Assembly: GCF_020687165.1 (NCBI RefSeq)
Contig: NZ_JAJEQC010000012.1
DNA length: 64,000 nt
Source of the DNA: Hominenteromicrobium mulieris
GTDB lineage: Bacteria > Bacillota > Clostridia > Oscillospirales > Acutalibacteraceae
Reading direction: 5' to 3' (one strand)
Shown: piece by piece, positions 49,849 to 58,228 of the stretch
How positions within the stretch are numbered: position 1 is the stretch's first letter
Layout of the letters: every line of letters begins with the position of its first letter
Translations under genes and position numbers: made by a program
The notes under the pieces: generated by a model
The model's database searches: none
The model's input: only the letters and a program-made list of their open reading frames with translations
What the model was told of the DNA's origin: nothing

Positions 49849-50703
49849 TTACCAATCCAGACCGGAGAACTTGTGGAAGCTGTCCATGCTGATGCGGACG
49901 CTTTCCATCTGGGTCAGCTGGGTGTGATCCTGCTCAAGCACAATGTACTCTGCGCCAAGCTCGTTGCCCTTGTTGATGATGGACTGGATGTCCATGATGC
50001 CGGTGCCGATTTCGCAGAAATCCTTGTGGTCGGAACCCTTGCCGAAGCTGTCCCACGTGACGAGCACGTTCGGGTCGTTGACGGTCCACAGGTTGATCGG
50101 GGAATCGGAGGTCTTGGAGAAATCCTTCTGGTGAATGAGCTTCAGGCGGTCGCCGAGGCGGTCCATAACAGCGAGCGGATCCATGCCGCCGCGCATTGCC
50201 CAGAACGTATCAAGCTCAAAGCTGACGTAGTTCGGGTCGGTATTGTCCATGATGTGGAACAGAATTTCCTTGCCGTTCAGCTTCTGGAACTCGTGGTAGT
50301 GGTTGTGGATGAGGAACTTGATGCCGTGCTCGGAGAGCTTTTTGCCCGCCCAGTTGTAATACTCGCAGCGCTCCATCAGCTGGTCATAGCCGGTGTAGAA
50401 GTCTGCGGACTGGCCGAGGTACTTCGTGCCCACCTGCGTGTGGTACGCAATCATCGGGTCGATGGTCTCCTCGTTGATGGGGCGGATGTGACCGCTGATG
50501 AGGTTTGCGCCGGTTTCTTTTAAAAGCTTCTGCATGTCCTCGACGCTGACGCCGAAGCCTACGCCCGGGTCTGTATCTGCGTTGGAGCTTGCAAACTCAA
50601 GGTTCTTATAACCAATCTCTGCGACCTGGCGGATCGCGTTGATCGGGTCTTTTTTCATTTCGTCGCGCACGGAGTAAAGCTGAATGCCGACTTTAAGTGC
50701 CAT
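49849..50703 (-). CDS. Sugar phosphate isomerase/epimerase, TIM barrel
   Basis: A 284-residue member of the xylose-isomerase-like TIM-barrel superfamily. VGIQLYSVRDEM opens it, metal-binding residues fall in LIHNHYHEF, VSFELDTFW, LKLIHQKDF and the late IVLEQDHTQ, and GTGIMDIQSIIN is the substrate loop. Members isomerise ketoses, inosose and similar. It is divergent from the sugar importer, with its own promoter, which suggests a role in the same catabolic region. AAAGGA precedes ATG 50703 at 11 bp. Confidence 0.85.
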   Translation of the reverse strand: MALKVGIQLYSVRDEMKKDPINAIRQVAEIGYKNLEFASSNADTDPGVGFGVSVEDMQKLLKETGANLISGHIRPINEETIDPMIAYHTQVGTKYLGQSADFYTGYDQLMERCEYYNWAGKKLSEHGIKFLIHNHYHEFQKLNGKEILFHIMDNTDPNYVSFELDTFWAMRGGMDPLAVMDRLGDRLKLIHQKDFSKTSDSPINLWTVNDPNVLVTWDSFGKGSDHKDFCEIGTGIMDIQSIINKGNELGAEYIVLEQDHTQLTQMESVRISMDSFHKFSGLDW

Positions 50704-50758
50704 AATAGTTTCAATCCTTTCTTGTCCGTTTGCCTGCTGTGCAGGTTATTTCACCATA

Positions 50759-50787
50759 ATTGTACTGCGTTTTTACTCTGCCGTCAA
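50759..50787 (-). promoter_or_regulatory. Promoter of the isomerase gene
   Basis: On the minus strand, TTGACG (50787-50782) and TACAAT (50764-50759) are separated by 17 bp. A small hairpin CCTGC/GCAGG lies in the leader. Confidence 0.65.
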
Positions 50788-51158
50788 GCGCCCGAAACGG
50801 GAGATGTGCGTGCAAAATGTGAATTAGGAAAGTTACAAGACGGTATCCTGCGTATTTTCGGGTCAGAGGGGGAAGAAGCAAATGTGAATGAAGTTTTTCG
50901 CCTTTTTGAAGACAATTTTAAAAAATTACAAAATTGTAATTTGATACGCCGTTACGGTGTACAACTCGAAAATTATTTGATTAAAAGACAAACATGATTT
51001 AACAATTAAAGCAAAAGTACGTTTATGTTATTTCAACTTGCACAGGAAAATGAAATTGCCCTAAATTGATCGAAATGACTGAACAAAAAATATTCCTGCA
51101 AAATTTCCGAAATTTTTGAAAAAACCAGTGAAATACAGTTGAATAACTGCAAGAGTTG

Positions 51159-51172
51159 TGAAAGCGGTTTCA
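51159..51172 (+). promoter_or_regulatory. Perfect cre-type site (CcpA/LacI family operator)
   Basis: TGAAAGCGGTTTCA fits the cre consensus TGWAANCGNTNWCA at every position. It lies about 190 bp before the importer promoter, so activation or looping is more likely than a simple block. Confidence 0.65.
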
Positions 51173-51224
51173 TGAGTTTTGCGAATTTAGCAATTTGTTG
51201 TCTTTTGAAAACGCATGAAAAATA

Positions 51225-51238
51225 TGGAACCGCTTACA
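51225..51238 (+). promoter_or_regulatory. Second cre-like site
   Basis: TGGAACCGCTTACA matches the same consensus except at position 3. It is 66 bp (about six helical turns) from the first site. Confidence 0.5.
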
Positions 51239-51346
51239 CAAACTTGTATGGAGTGAAAATCGAGATCAAAAAAATTAGGCAAGATGCACAAACCGAAAAC
51301 CGATGACAAATTTGGGTAAAAAACCGAGTATAGGCTATTTTTGTTG

Positions 51347-51375
51347 TTGACATTCACAAAAGAGGGTGATAAAAT
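51347..51375 (+). promoter_or_regulatory. Promoter of the sugar importer operon
   Basis: A consensus TTGACA at 51347-51352 and TAAAAT at 51370-51375 are separated by 17 bp. The 5' leader of about 240 nt before the first gene is long. Confidence 0.7.
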
Positions 51376-51622
51376 CACAAATACAAACAAAATGATATAC
51401 CGTGTTTTTGTAAGATGCACCAAATACAAAGCAAATCGTTTAACTTGTTTTGTTCGTGTCTCTTTTTCTATGGCAGCGGTTCCACAGAAAAGAGGGCAAG
51501 TTTCAGTATGTTTCAGCGTCACGGGGGAAACCTGTTATTCGGATATTGCCTCGGGCAAAAACAGCCTTGTGTTTTCTTATTGAAAGCGCGGTCATCACAA
51601 TATTTTTAGGAGGTTATACCGT

Positions 51623-52573
51623 ATGGCAGCAGCAGCTAAACCGGCAAAGCCGGCGTATGAGCTGAGCGGCTGGGAGCGCTTTAAAAAAGATGTTGTCCGC
51701 GACAAGTGGCTGTATCTTCTGATTCTTCCCGGCATGCTTTTCATGCTCATCTTCCGCTATATCCCGATCTTCGGCAATGTGATTGCTTTTATGGACTTCA
51801 ACCCCTACAACATGTGGAACAGCACATGGGTAGGCTTTGACCAGTTCATCAAGCTTTTCAATAAGCCGGCGTTCATGCAGACTTTCTACAACACCCTCTA
51901 CATCTCCATTTTGAAGATGGTATGTGGCTTCCCGATTCCGATCATCCTCGCTTTGATGATGAACGAGATGCGCAACATGCAGTTTAAGAAAGTGGCGCAG
52001 ACACTCCTTTATCTGCCGCACTTCATTTCTTGGGTTGTTATGGCCGGCCTCATCATGAATTTCCTCGATCCGTCCACGGGCCTCGTCACCGCGCTCCTCA
52101 AGAGCATCACGGGCAAGGACCTGCAGGTGCTTACCGACAAGGCGCTCTTCGTCCCGATGCTGATTATCACCGACATCTATAAGACGATGGGCTGGGGCAC
52201 GATTATTTACTTCGCGGCGCTGTCCGGTGTTGACCCGCAGCTTTACGAAGCAGCCGAGATTGACGGTGCACGCAAGTGGAAGCAGATGATCAACATCACG
52301 CTGCCGGCGATTACCCCGACGATTGTTATCATGCTGATCCTCAACTGCAACAACATCGTAAACGCAGGCTTCGACCAGATCTTTATGCTGTATTCCGCAC
52401 TGGTTTATGACGTAGCCGATATCATCGATACGTATGTGTACCGTATCGGTATCCAGAAGGCAGACTACTCCTTCTCTACCGCAGCGGGCATGTTCAAATC
52501 CGTCATCGCTCTCGTCATGATCCTCATCGTCAACTTTGTTGCCAAGAAGACCGGCAACGAGGGTATTTGGTAA
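51623..52573 (+). CDS. Sugar ABC transporter permease, LplB type
   Basis: A 316-residue permease with six hydrophobic segments. WLYLLILPGMLFMLIFRYIPI opens the membrane part, and the cytoplasmic EAA loop EAAEIDGARKWKQMINITLP contacts the ATPase. The LplB/YtcP branch of CUT1 permeases imports oligosaccharides. AGGAGG precedes the ATG. The second permease starts 13 bp downstream. No ATPase gene is in the operon, so a shared MsmX-type ATPase is expected to power it. Confidence 0.92.
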   Translation: MAAAAKPAKPAYELSGWERFKKDVVRDKWLYLLILPGMLFMLIFRYIPIFGNVIAFMDFNPYNMWNSTWVGFDQFIKLFNKPAFMQTFYNTLYISILKMVCGFPIPIILALMMNEMRNMQFKKVAQTLLYLPHFISWVVMAGLIMNFLDPSTGLVTALLKSITGKDLQVLTDKALFVPMLIITDIYKTMGWGTIIYFAALSGVDPQLYEAAEIDGARKWKQMINITLPAITPTIVIMLILNCNNIVNAGFDQIFMLYSALVYDVADIIDTYVYRIGIQKADYSFSTAAGMFKSVIALVMILIVNFVAKKTGNEGIW

Positions 52574-52586
52574 GGAGGTTATGAAC

Positions 52587-53477
52587 ATGGAAAAGAACAA
52601 AATCAAAACCTCCACAGGCGAAAAGATCTTTACCGTATTCAACTACGCGTTCTTTACGCTGCTCTGCCTCGTCATGCTGTATCCGTTCTGGCATGAGATT
52701 ATGCTTTCCTTCAGCTCCCTTGAAGCATCCATGAAGGGCGGCATCTTCCTCTGGCCGAAGGGCTTTAACCTGGATACTTATAAATCCGTATTTAAAAACC
52801 CGAACATCTACACGGGCTTCCGTACCACGATCATCGTCACGATTGCCGGTACGGCACTGGGCACGCTGCTCACCGCTATGACCGCTTATCCGCTTTCTAA
52901 GTCCAGACTGCGCGGCGGCAAAGTGTTGATGACGCTTGTCCTCTTCACCATGATTTTCTCCGCCGGTATGATTCCGAGCTTCCTGCTCATCCAGAATATC
53001 GGCCTTATGGATAATATCCTCGCGCTGATCCTGCCGGGTCTCGTAAGCGCATACAACTGCATCATCATGAAGAGCTTCTTCCTTTCCATTCCGGAAAGCC
53101 TTGAAGAATCTGCCCGCATCGACGGTGCAACCGACCTGCGCATCTTCTTCTCCATCATCCTGCCGCTTTCCAAGGCGACCATCGCCACCATCGCGCTGTT
53201 CACAGCGGTTGGCTACTGGAACGACTACTTCTCCACGGTCCTTTATATCCGCTCCGTTGATAAGTGGGCTCTGCAGGCGGTTCTGCGCAACATGCTGACG
53301 AATACACAGCAGGCAATGCAGCAGGCAGGCGTCAACGTCATGGCGCAGACGAATACCAACGCACAGACGATCAAGGCCGGTACCATCGTGGTTTCCACGG
53401 TGCCGATCCTCATCGTGTACCCGTTCGTGCAGAAGTACTTCGTTAAGGGTGTTATGATCGGCGGCGTTAAGGGCTAA
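52587..53477 (+). CDS. Sugar ABC transporter permease, YtcP type
   Basis: A 296-residue second permease with six helices and the EAA-type loop E-S-A-R-I-D-G-A-T-D-L-R (ESARIDGATD) before FFSIILPLSKATIATI. It pairs with the LplB-type subunit. ATG 52587 has AAGGAGG 8 bp upstream; ATG 52581 is only 2 bp away from it. The NTQQAMQQAGVNVMAQTN loop before the last helix is the periplasm-side insertion common in YtcP. It is followed 88 bp later by the binding protein gene. Confidence 0.92.
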   Translation: MEKNKIKTSTGEKIFTVFNYAFFTLLCLVMLYPFWHEIMLSFSSLEASMKGGIFLWPKGFNLDTYKSVFKNPNIYTGFRTTIIVTIAGTALGTLLTAMTAYPLSKSRLRGGKVLMTLVLFTMIFSAGMIPSFLLIQNIGLMDNILALILPGLVSAYNCIIMKSFFLSIPESLEESARIDGATDLRIFFSIILPLSKATIATIALFTAVGYWNDYFSTVLYIRSVDKWALQAVLRNMLTNTQQAMQQAGVNVMAQTNTNAQTIKAGTIVVSTVPILIVYPFVQKYFVKGVMIGGVKG

Positions 53478-53565
53478 GCCCGCACTCTTTTGGGTTGTCC
53501 CGAAGCATGGCTTCGGAAAACTATATTATCATCATTTCCAAATTTCCAAAGAAAGGATTTTAGTC

Positions 53566-55230
53566 ATGAACATGAAGAAAATCGCATCCGTTGTTCTGGC
53601 ACTTGCACTGAGCGTAAGCGTATTTGCAGCGTGCGGCAGCAACGGCAATTCTTCCGCAAGCTCTACGGCTTCCACCGAGAGCAGCACTGCTTCTACCGAC
53701 AGCAGCACTGCTTCTACCGACAGCAGCGCAGCTGCGACCGGCGACAAGATCGACGTTCTGAACCAGAGCGAAACGATGGACGTTTCCGTTGCAGTTATGA
53801 CCGGCTTCACCGCAGCTGACAGCCGCGTTCAGAAGGAGCTTGAGGAAAAGTACAACGTTAAGTTCAATCTCGTTGTTCTCCCGGGTTGGGCTGACGGCCA
53901 GTCCCAGATCTCCCTGCTGATGGCATCCAACGACATGCCGAACATCATGTGGTGGTGGACCATGGATACCGAGTACAACAAGTGGGTGAAGGCAGGTCTG
54001 TTGGACGATGTCTCCGCTTACATGGATAAGTACACCGTTATCCGCGACTACTACAACAAGATGGACCCGAAGACCCTCTTCTATGCATCTGAGGCCGACG
54101 GCTCCATTTACAGAATCCCGGGCGACGTTGCTGAACCGTCCTGCGAGAACCTCTGGATCCGCCAGGATTGGCTCGATAACCTGAATCTTAAGGCTCCGAC
54201 CACGATCGAAGAGCTCAACGAAGTGCTCCGTGCTTTCACGGAGGACGATCCGGACGGCAACGGTCAGAACGACACCTACGGCCTCGGCGGCGACGGTTAC
54301 GACTTCCGTTCCTTCTGGCCGTGGATCCAGTCCTATGACCAGACCCATTACAGCCGTTTCTGCGTAGATGACAACGGCGTTGTCACCTACGGCCCGGCTA
54401 ACGAGGGCACCAAGAACTGGGTTAGCGACGTTGCTGATCTGTATGCAAAGGGCTACATCACCCCGAACATCACGCAGGATACCGACCGTGACGAGCAGAT
54501 GGCAAACGGCGGCTTCGGCGTAACGTACAGCTGGTGCGCATGGAACAACCCGGACTCTGCTCCGATGATGTCCTTCTATGCTTCCAACCCGGATGCTAAG
54601 TGGGTACCGATCGACATGGTCAAGGGTTCCAACGGCAACCCGCAGGAAGACCCGGCTACAAGCGCTGCTTGGGCATATTTCGCAATCACCAACACAGCTT
54701 CCGATCCGGAAAGACTGTATGCAACTTGGGATGACATGTGCGATTCCGATAACTACATCGCACGCCGCTTCGGTATCGAAGGCACCGATTACAAGTACGA
54801 CGAGAACGGCCAGTATGTCGCTATCGTTGGCCCGGACTCCGAGGAGAACACCTCTAAGAATATCGGCCTCAAGCTGTTCGATAACCTCATGAACCGTAAG
54901 GACGAGTGCAACATCTCCAATACTCCGGAGACTACCGCTCTGTTCAACAAGTCCGGCGAAAACAGCCGCTATGCTGCTGCTCACCTCGTTGAGTGGAAGG
55001 ATCCGGCTTCCTTCGAGTCCTGGACCGAGTGCAGCGCTGACATCGAGGCTGAGAAGGATCAGTACCTCTGGGGTGTCATCGCCGGTCAGGAATCCATCGA
55101 CGATTGGGACAACTATGTTGCAACGCTGAACAGCCTCGGCCTCGAGGACGTTCTTGCTGAAGCAAACGAGGACTATGCAGAGCTCAGCGCTCAGATGGAA
55201 GAGTACCTCGCTGCTCACGGCGAAGCGTAA
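53566..55230 (+). CDS. Sugar ABC transporter substrate-binding lipoprotein, LplA type
   Basis: A 554-residue family 1-type solute-binding lipoprotein. The signal peptide ends in VFAACG (Cys23), and a Ser/Thr/Ala linker with duplicated STASTDS units follows to about residue 62. The mature domain has aromatic-rich segments (MPNIMWWWTMDTE, LWIRQDWLDNL) that would stack on sugars, and DDPDGNGQNDTYG, a calcium-type loop common in this branch. It is larger than maltose-binding proteins and matches LplA-like proteins tied to LplB/YtcP. AAAGGA is 8 bp before the ATG. A terminator follows. Codons such as GCT and GTT are more frequent than in neighbours, as in a strongly expressed gene. Confidence 0.92.
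   Translation: MNMKKIASVVLALALSVSVFAACGSNGNSSASSTASTESSTASTDSSTASTDSSAAATGDKIDVLNQSETMDVSVAVMTGFTAADSRVQKELEEKYNVKFNLVVLPGWADGQSQISLLMASNDMPNIMWWWTMDTEYNKWVKAGLLDDVSAYMDKYTVIRDYYNKMDPKTLFYASEADGSIYRIPGDVAEPSCENLWIRQDWLDNLNLKAPTTIEELNEVLRAFTEDDPDGNGQNDTYGLGGDGYDFRSFWPWIQSYDQTHYSRFCVDDNGVVTYGPANEGTKNWVSDVADLYAKGYITPNITQDTDRDEQMANGGFGVTYSWCAWNNPDSAPMMSFYASNPDAKWVPIDMVKGSNGNPQEDPATSAAWAYFAITNTASDPERLYATWDDMCDSDNYIARRFGIEGTDYKYDENGQYVAIVGPDSEENTSKNIGLKLFDNLMNRKDECNISNTPETTALFNKSGENSRYAAAHLVEWKDPASFESWTECSADIEAEKDQYLWGVIAGQESIDDWDNYVATLNSLGLEDVLAEANEDYAELSAQMEEYLAAHGEA
53680..53721 (+). repeat. Tandem 21-bp repeat in the lipoprotein linker
   Basis: The unit AGCAGCACTGCTTCTACCGA+C occurs twice in direct tandem, coding for a repeated seven-residue Ser/Thr linker unit. 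Copy number could vary by slippage without frameshift. Confidence 0.9.
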
Positions 55231-55264
55231 TCGACTGATCGGATCTCGATTAAAATGTATACAG

Positions 55265-55292
55265 ATGGGGGAAGCTTTCGGGCTTCTCCCAT
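55265..55292 (+). terminator. Terminator of the sugar importer operon
   Basis: ATGGGGGAAGC pairs with GCTTCTCCCAT around TTTCGG, followed by TTTGTTTC. Confidence 0.75.
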
Positions 55293-55386
55293 TTTGTTTC
55301 TTATGCAAAAATAATCCGCGAAAAAACTGTGCATGTTTACAAGAAAATGTGCGTTTTTTTCTCTATATGAAATTTGCAAAAAGCTA

Positions 55387-55421
55387 TTGAATTCTCGCTT
55401 TGCATCGGCTACAATGCAAAG
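55387..55421 (+). promoter_or_regulatory. Promoter and palindromic operator of the GH2-GH3 operon
   Basis: TTGAAT at 55387-55392 and TACAAT at 55410-55415 are 17 bp apart. CTTTGCAT (55398-55405) and ATGCAAAG (55414-55421) form a perfect 8-bp inverted repeat with an 8-nt gap across the spacer and -10, a good position for a repressor. Confidence 0.6.
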
Positions 55422-55469
55422 AAAGGCAAATATACGCCTATGCAAATCCCCCGAAGGAGTTGTAAAAAA

Positions 55470-58145
55470 ATGAGCAAACTGTCTCTTGCCGGCGCGTGGA
55501 AGCTGCGCGGCGAATTTATGGACGTTACGGCAGAGCGCTACAACGAAGTGCTGCGTAAAATGGACGCAGCCCCCGTGCGCGCAACGCTGCCGGCATTCTT
55601 AAAGCTTGAAGACCTTTCCGAAGAAGAACAGGCAGAGTTCTTAAAAGACCCGAACCCGCATTTTCACGTGATGACGGATAAATCAAATCATGCGTTCCCT
55701 TCTAAATACGGCTTTATCCCCATGACCGTGCCGGGCGACGTCACCACCGCCCTCATCGAAAACGGCATCGCAGAAGAACCTTTTTTGAAGGAAAACACAA
55801 AGAAAAACCAGTGGATCAAGGATCTTTCCTGGTGGCTCGTCCGCGATTTTGACGTCACAGAGGAGATGCTGAACGAAGATATCGTGCGCCTCAACATTGA
55901 AATGCTCGACTTCAACGCGGATATCATCGTAAACGGCATGCCCGCCGCGCACCACGAAAACGCGTTCTGCGCGTTCAGCGAAGACATCAAGCGCTTTTTG
56001 CACGTCGGCAAAAACCAGCTCGTTATTCGCCTCACCTCCGGCATGGAGCTGCACTACCCGCGCGACGCCGTTTCGTTCTACTGCGCAAGTGAAAACGCCA
56101 TCTGTGACCAGCGTGTCTACACCCGCAAGCCGCAGTTTACCTACGGCTGGGACTGGTGCCAGCCCGTGCCCACCTGCGGCATCGGCCGCTCCATCGAGAT
56201 TGAAGCGTTCAGCGGTGCGCAGGTCATCGCGTCCCGCGTCGATACGTTAAAACTCGACGGCGATGACGCCGAAGTGGAGTTCCACTTCGAAATCGAAAAA
56301 TCCGACATGGTCTCAAGCGCCGAGTGCGAGCTCACCTATACGCTCGAATTTGAGGGTAAAACCGTTTATACCGGCAAAAAAACGCTCATGCTCGTCGGCG
56401 GCGTGAACTTCGCCGAGGAACGCGTCACAATCAAAAACGCGAAACTCTGGTGGCCGAACGGCTACGGTGCGCAGAACCTCTATACCTTTAAAGCCTGCTG
56501 CGTCACAAAAGGCATCCTGCACGAGATGCAGCCGAAGAAGATCGGCATCCGTACCTTGGAGCTCGATACCTCTAAGCTTGAAGACGGCAGCCGCAACTTC
56601 TTCTTTAAGGTGAACGGCGTGCGCATCTTCTGCAAGGGCGGCAACTGGGTGCCGACGGATTCCCTTTATCTGCGCACCCCGAAGGAAAGCTACGAGACCC
56701 TCGTGCGCGAGGGCGCGGCGGCGCACTTCACCATGTTCCGCATGTGGGGCGGCGGCACGTATGAGCCGGACTGCTTCTATGAATATTGCTCGGAGTACGG
56801 CATTTTGCTGATGCATGACTTTATGTACGCCTGCGCGTTCTACCCCGACCACAAAAACGATTTCCTCTTTGAGGCGGAGCGCGAAGCCGAGTACCAGACA
56901 AAGCGCCTTGCACATTATCCCTGCATGGCCATCTGGACAGGCAACAACGAGATTGCGGAATCCTACACCGATTGGTTCCCGGCGCCCATCAAGCCGGAGC
57001 GCTTCTATGGCGAGAAGATATTCAACTATATTCAGCCGCGTGCCGTGCACCGCAACAGCCCGCTCGTTCCGTATATGCCGTCCTCGCCGTACTTCGGCGA
57101 CCGCGCCAACGAGAGCGAACAGGGCGACGTACATGCATGGTCGTTCTTCGGCCGTCACCCGAAAACGAAGTTCAAGTTTGTCTATGAGCTTGAGGCGTTC
57201 GACCGCATCCCGGCGCGCTTCTCCAGTGAATACGGCTTCTTCGGCGCACAGATGGAAAGCACCGTTCGCCGTTACCTCGACGGCACCGAAATGCGCTTCG
57301 ATAACCCCATCTGGAAGCACCACGGCGAGTTTGACCGCAAGCGCAGCAACATCGACGGCGCGATTGACCGCCATTTGACGGAGTTCAAAGCCCTCGATGA
57401 ACACGGCTATCTGCTGTACAGCGGCATCATGCAGGGCCTTCTGTACGCCGAGCTTGCCGAAGCTATGCGCCGCAAGCCGTACGGCGCAGGCGATCTCATC
57501 TGGATGTACAACGATTGCTGGCCGGAGACAGGCTGGACGATCATCGATTATTACCTGACGAGAAAGATCTCGTTCTATTTCTTAAAGCGCGCGTTTGCAA
57601 CGAAAAAGCTCATCATCCGCGCGTGTGAGGGCGGCGCAGAAGTGACTGTCATCAACGAAACGCCCGAAGCGTTCACGGCGGATATTCACTGCGGCTACAT
57701 GACCTTTACCGGCGAGACCGACAGTCTCTGCACAAAGACGCTCAAGGTTGCTCCGCACTCCATGCAGCAGTTCCACATTTCCGTCTGCAATGATTTGAAG
57801 CGCGGCTTCTTCTTTGCAAGCGCCGAGGGCTTCGACACCGCCGACAGCCTGCGTGCGTATTATCGCGATTACGTCTTCCCGGAAAGCGACGCAAAGATTG
57901 AAAAGGTGGAGCAGGACGGCAACGATCTGCTCGTGACGATCCGCGCGAGCGTGTACACGCCGTTTGCGTACCTCATGACGAGCGACGACCGCGTGCATTA
58001 TGATGATAACTACGTTACGCTCTACCCGAACGAGCCGAAGACGCTCCGTGTGGAAAACTGCACGGAAACGCCTGTGCTGCACGTTGCCGCACCCGCCCCG
58101 AGCGAAGAAACGAAAAAAGCCAGCTATACGGATTCCTGGTTCTGA
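55470..58145 (+). CDS. Glycoside hydrolase family 2, beta-mannosidase-like
   Basis: An 891-residue cytoplasmic enzyme without signal peptide. The N-terminal jelly roll includes the long YTRKPQFTYGWDWCQP segment typical of beta-mannosidases, then Ig-like domains and a TIM barrel. The acid/base is Glu494 in WTGNNEIAES and the nucleophile is Glu587 in FSSEYGFFG. FRMWGGGTYEPDCFYEYC is the conserved barrel strand of the mannosidase branch. It removes terminal beta-mannose from imported oligosaccharides, such as mannan or N-glycan fragments. ATG 55470 with AAGGAG is chosen over an extension reaching into the promoter. It is cotranscribed with the GH3 gene 83 bp downstream. Confidence 0.88.
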   Translation: MSKLSLAGAWKLRGEFMDVTAERYNEVLRKMDAAPVRATLPAFLKLEDLSEEEQAEFLKDPNPHFHVMTDKSNHAFPSKYGFIPMTVPGDVTTALIENGIAEEPFLKENTKKNQWIKDLSWWLVRDFDVTEEMLNEDIVRLNIEMLDFNADIIVNGMPAAHHENAFCAFSEDIKRFLHVGKNQLVIRLTSGMELHYPRDAVSFYCASENAICDQRVYTRKPQFTYGWDWCQPVPTCGIGRSIEIEAFSGAQVIASRVDTLKLDGDDAEVEFHFEIEKSDMVSSAECELTYTLEFEGKTVYTGKKTLMLVGGVNFAEERVTIKNAKLWWPNGYGAQNLYTFKACCVTKGILHEMQPKKIGIRTLELDTSKLEDGSRNFFFKVNGVRIFCKGGNWVPTDSLYLRTPKESYETLVREGAAAHFTMFRMWGGGTYEPDCFYEYCSEYGILLMHDFMYACAFYPDHKNDFLFEAEREAEYQTKRLAHYPCMAIWTGNNEIAESYTDWFPAPIKPERFYGEKIFNYIQPRAVHRNSPLVPYMPSSPYFGDRANESEQGDVHAWSFFGRHPKTKFKFVYELEAFDRIPARFSSEYGFFGAQMESTVRRYLDGTEMRFDNPIWKHHGEFDRKRSNIDGAIDRHLTEFKALDEHGYLLYSGIMQGLLYAELAEAMRRKPYGAGDLIWMYNDCWPETGWTIIDYYLTRKISFYFLKRAFATKKLIIRACEGGAEVTVINETPEAFTADIHCGYMTFTGETDSLCTKTLKVAPHSMQQFHISVCNDLKRGFFFASAEGFDTADSLRAYYRDYVFPESDAKIEKVEQDGNDLLVTIRASVYTPFAYLMTSDDRVHYDDNYVTLYPNEPKTLRVENCTETPVLHVAAPAPSEETKKASYTDSWF

Positions 58146-58228
58146 TACGTACTGAAATGCTGCCGCATAGAGCCCCGCTTTGTGCGGCATGCTTTCTATA
58201 AAATAACGAGTTTTGAAAGGAGTTTCGC

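Larger units (their letters stand above)
50704..51622. other. Regulatory intergenic region between isomerase and sugar importer
   Basis: About 920 bp of AT-rich DNA. It holds the isomerase promoter, two CcpA/LacI-type sites and the importer promoter with a leader of about 240 nt. Short open frames occur in it on both strands, but none has a good ribosome site and a plausible protein. From 50850 to 51120 I see nothing I can name. Confidence 0.5.

Noticed and set aside
50722..50997. Open frame of 91 codons in the intergenic region before the importer
   Set aside because: It starts inside the isomerase promoter and leader on the opposite strand, has no ribosome site and gives no plausible protein.
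51341..51609. Several overlapping short open frames in the importer leader
   Set aside because: They overlap the promoter and each other, and their products have no shared pattern. A leader peptide is possible but unsupported.
53560..55308. A 582-codon open frame on the minus strand
   Set aside because: Antisense to the sugar-binding lipoprotein. The plus-strand protein has a signal peptide, lipobox and family pattern; the minus frame has none and is valine-rich from reversed codons.
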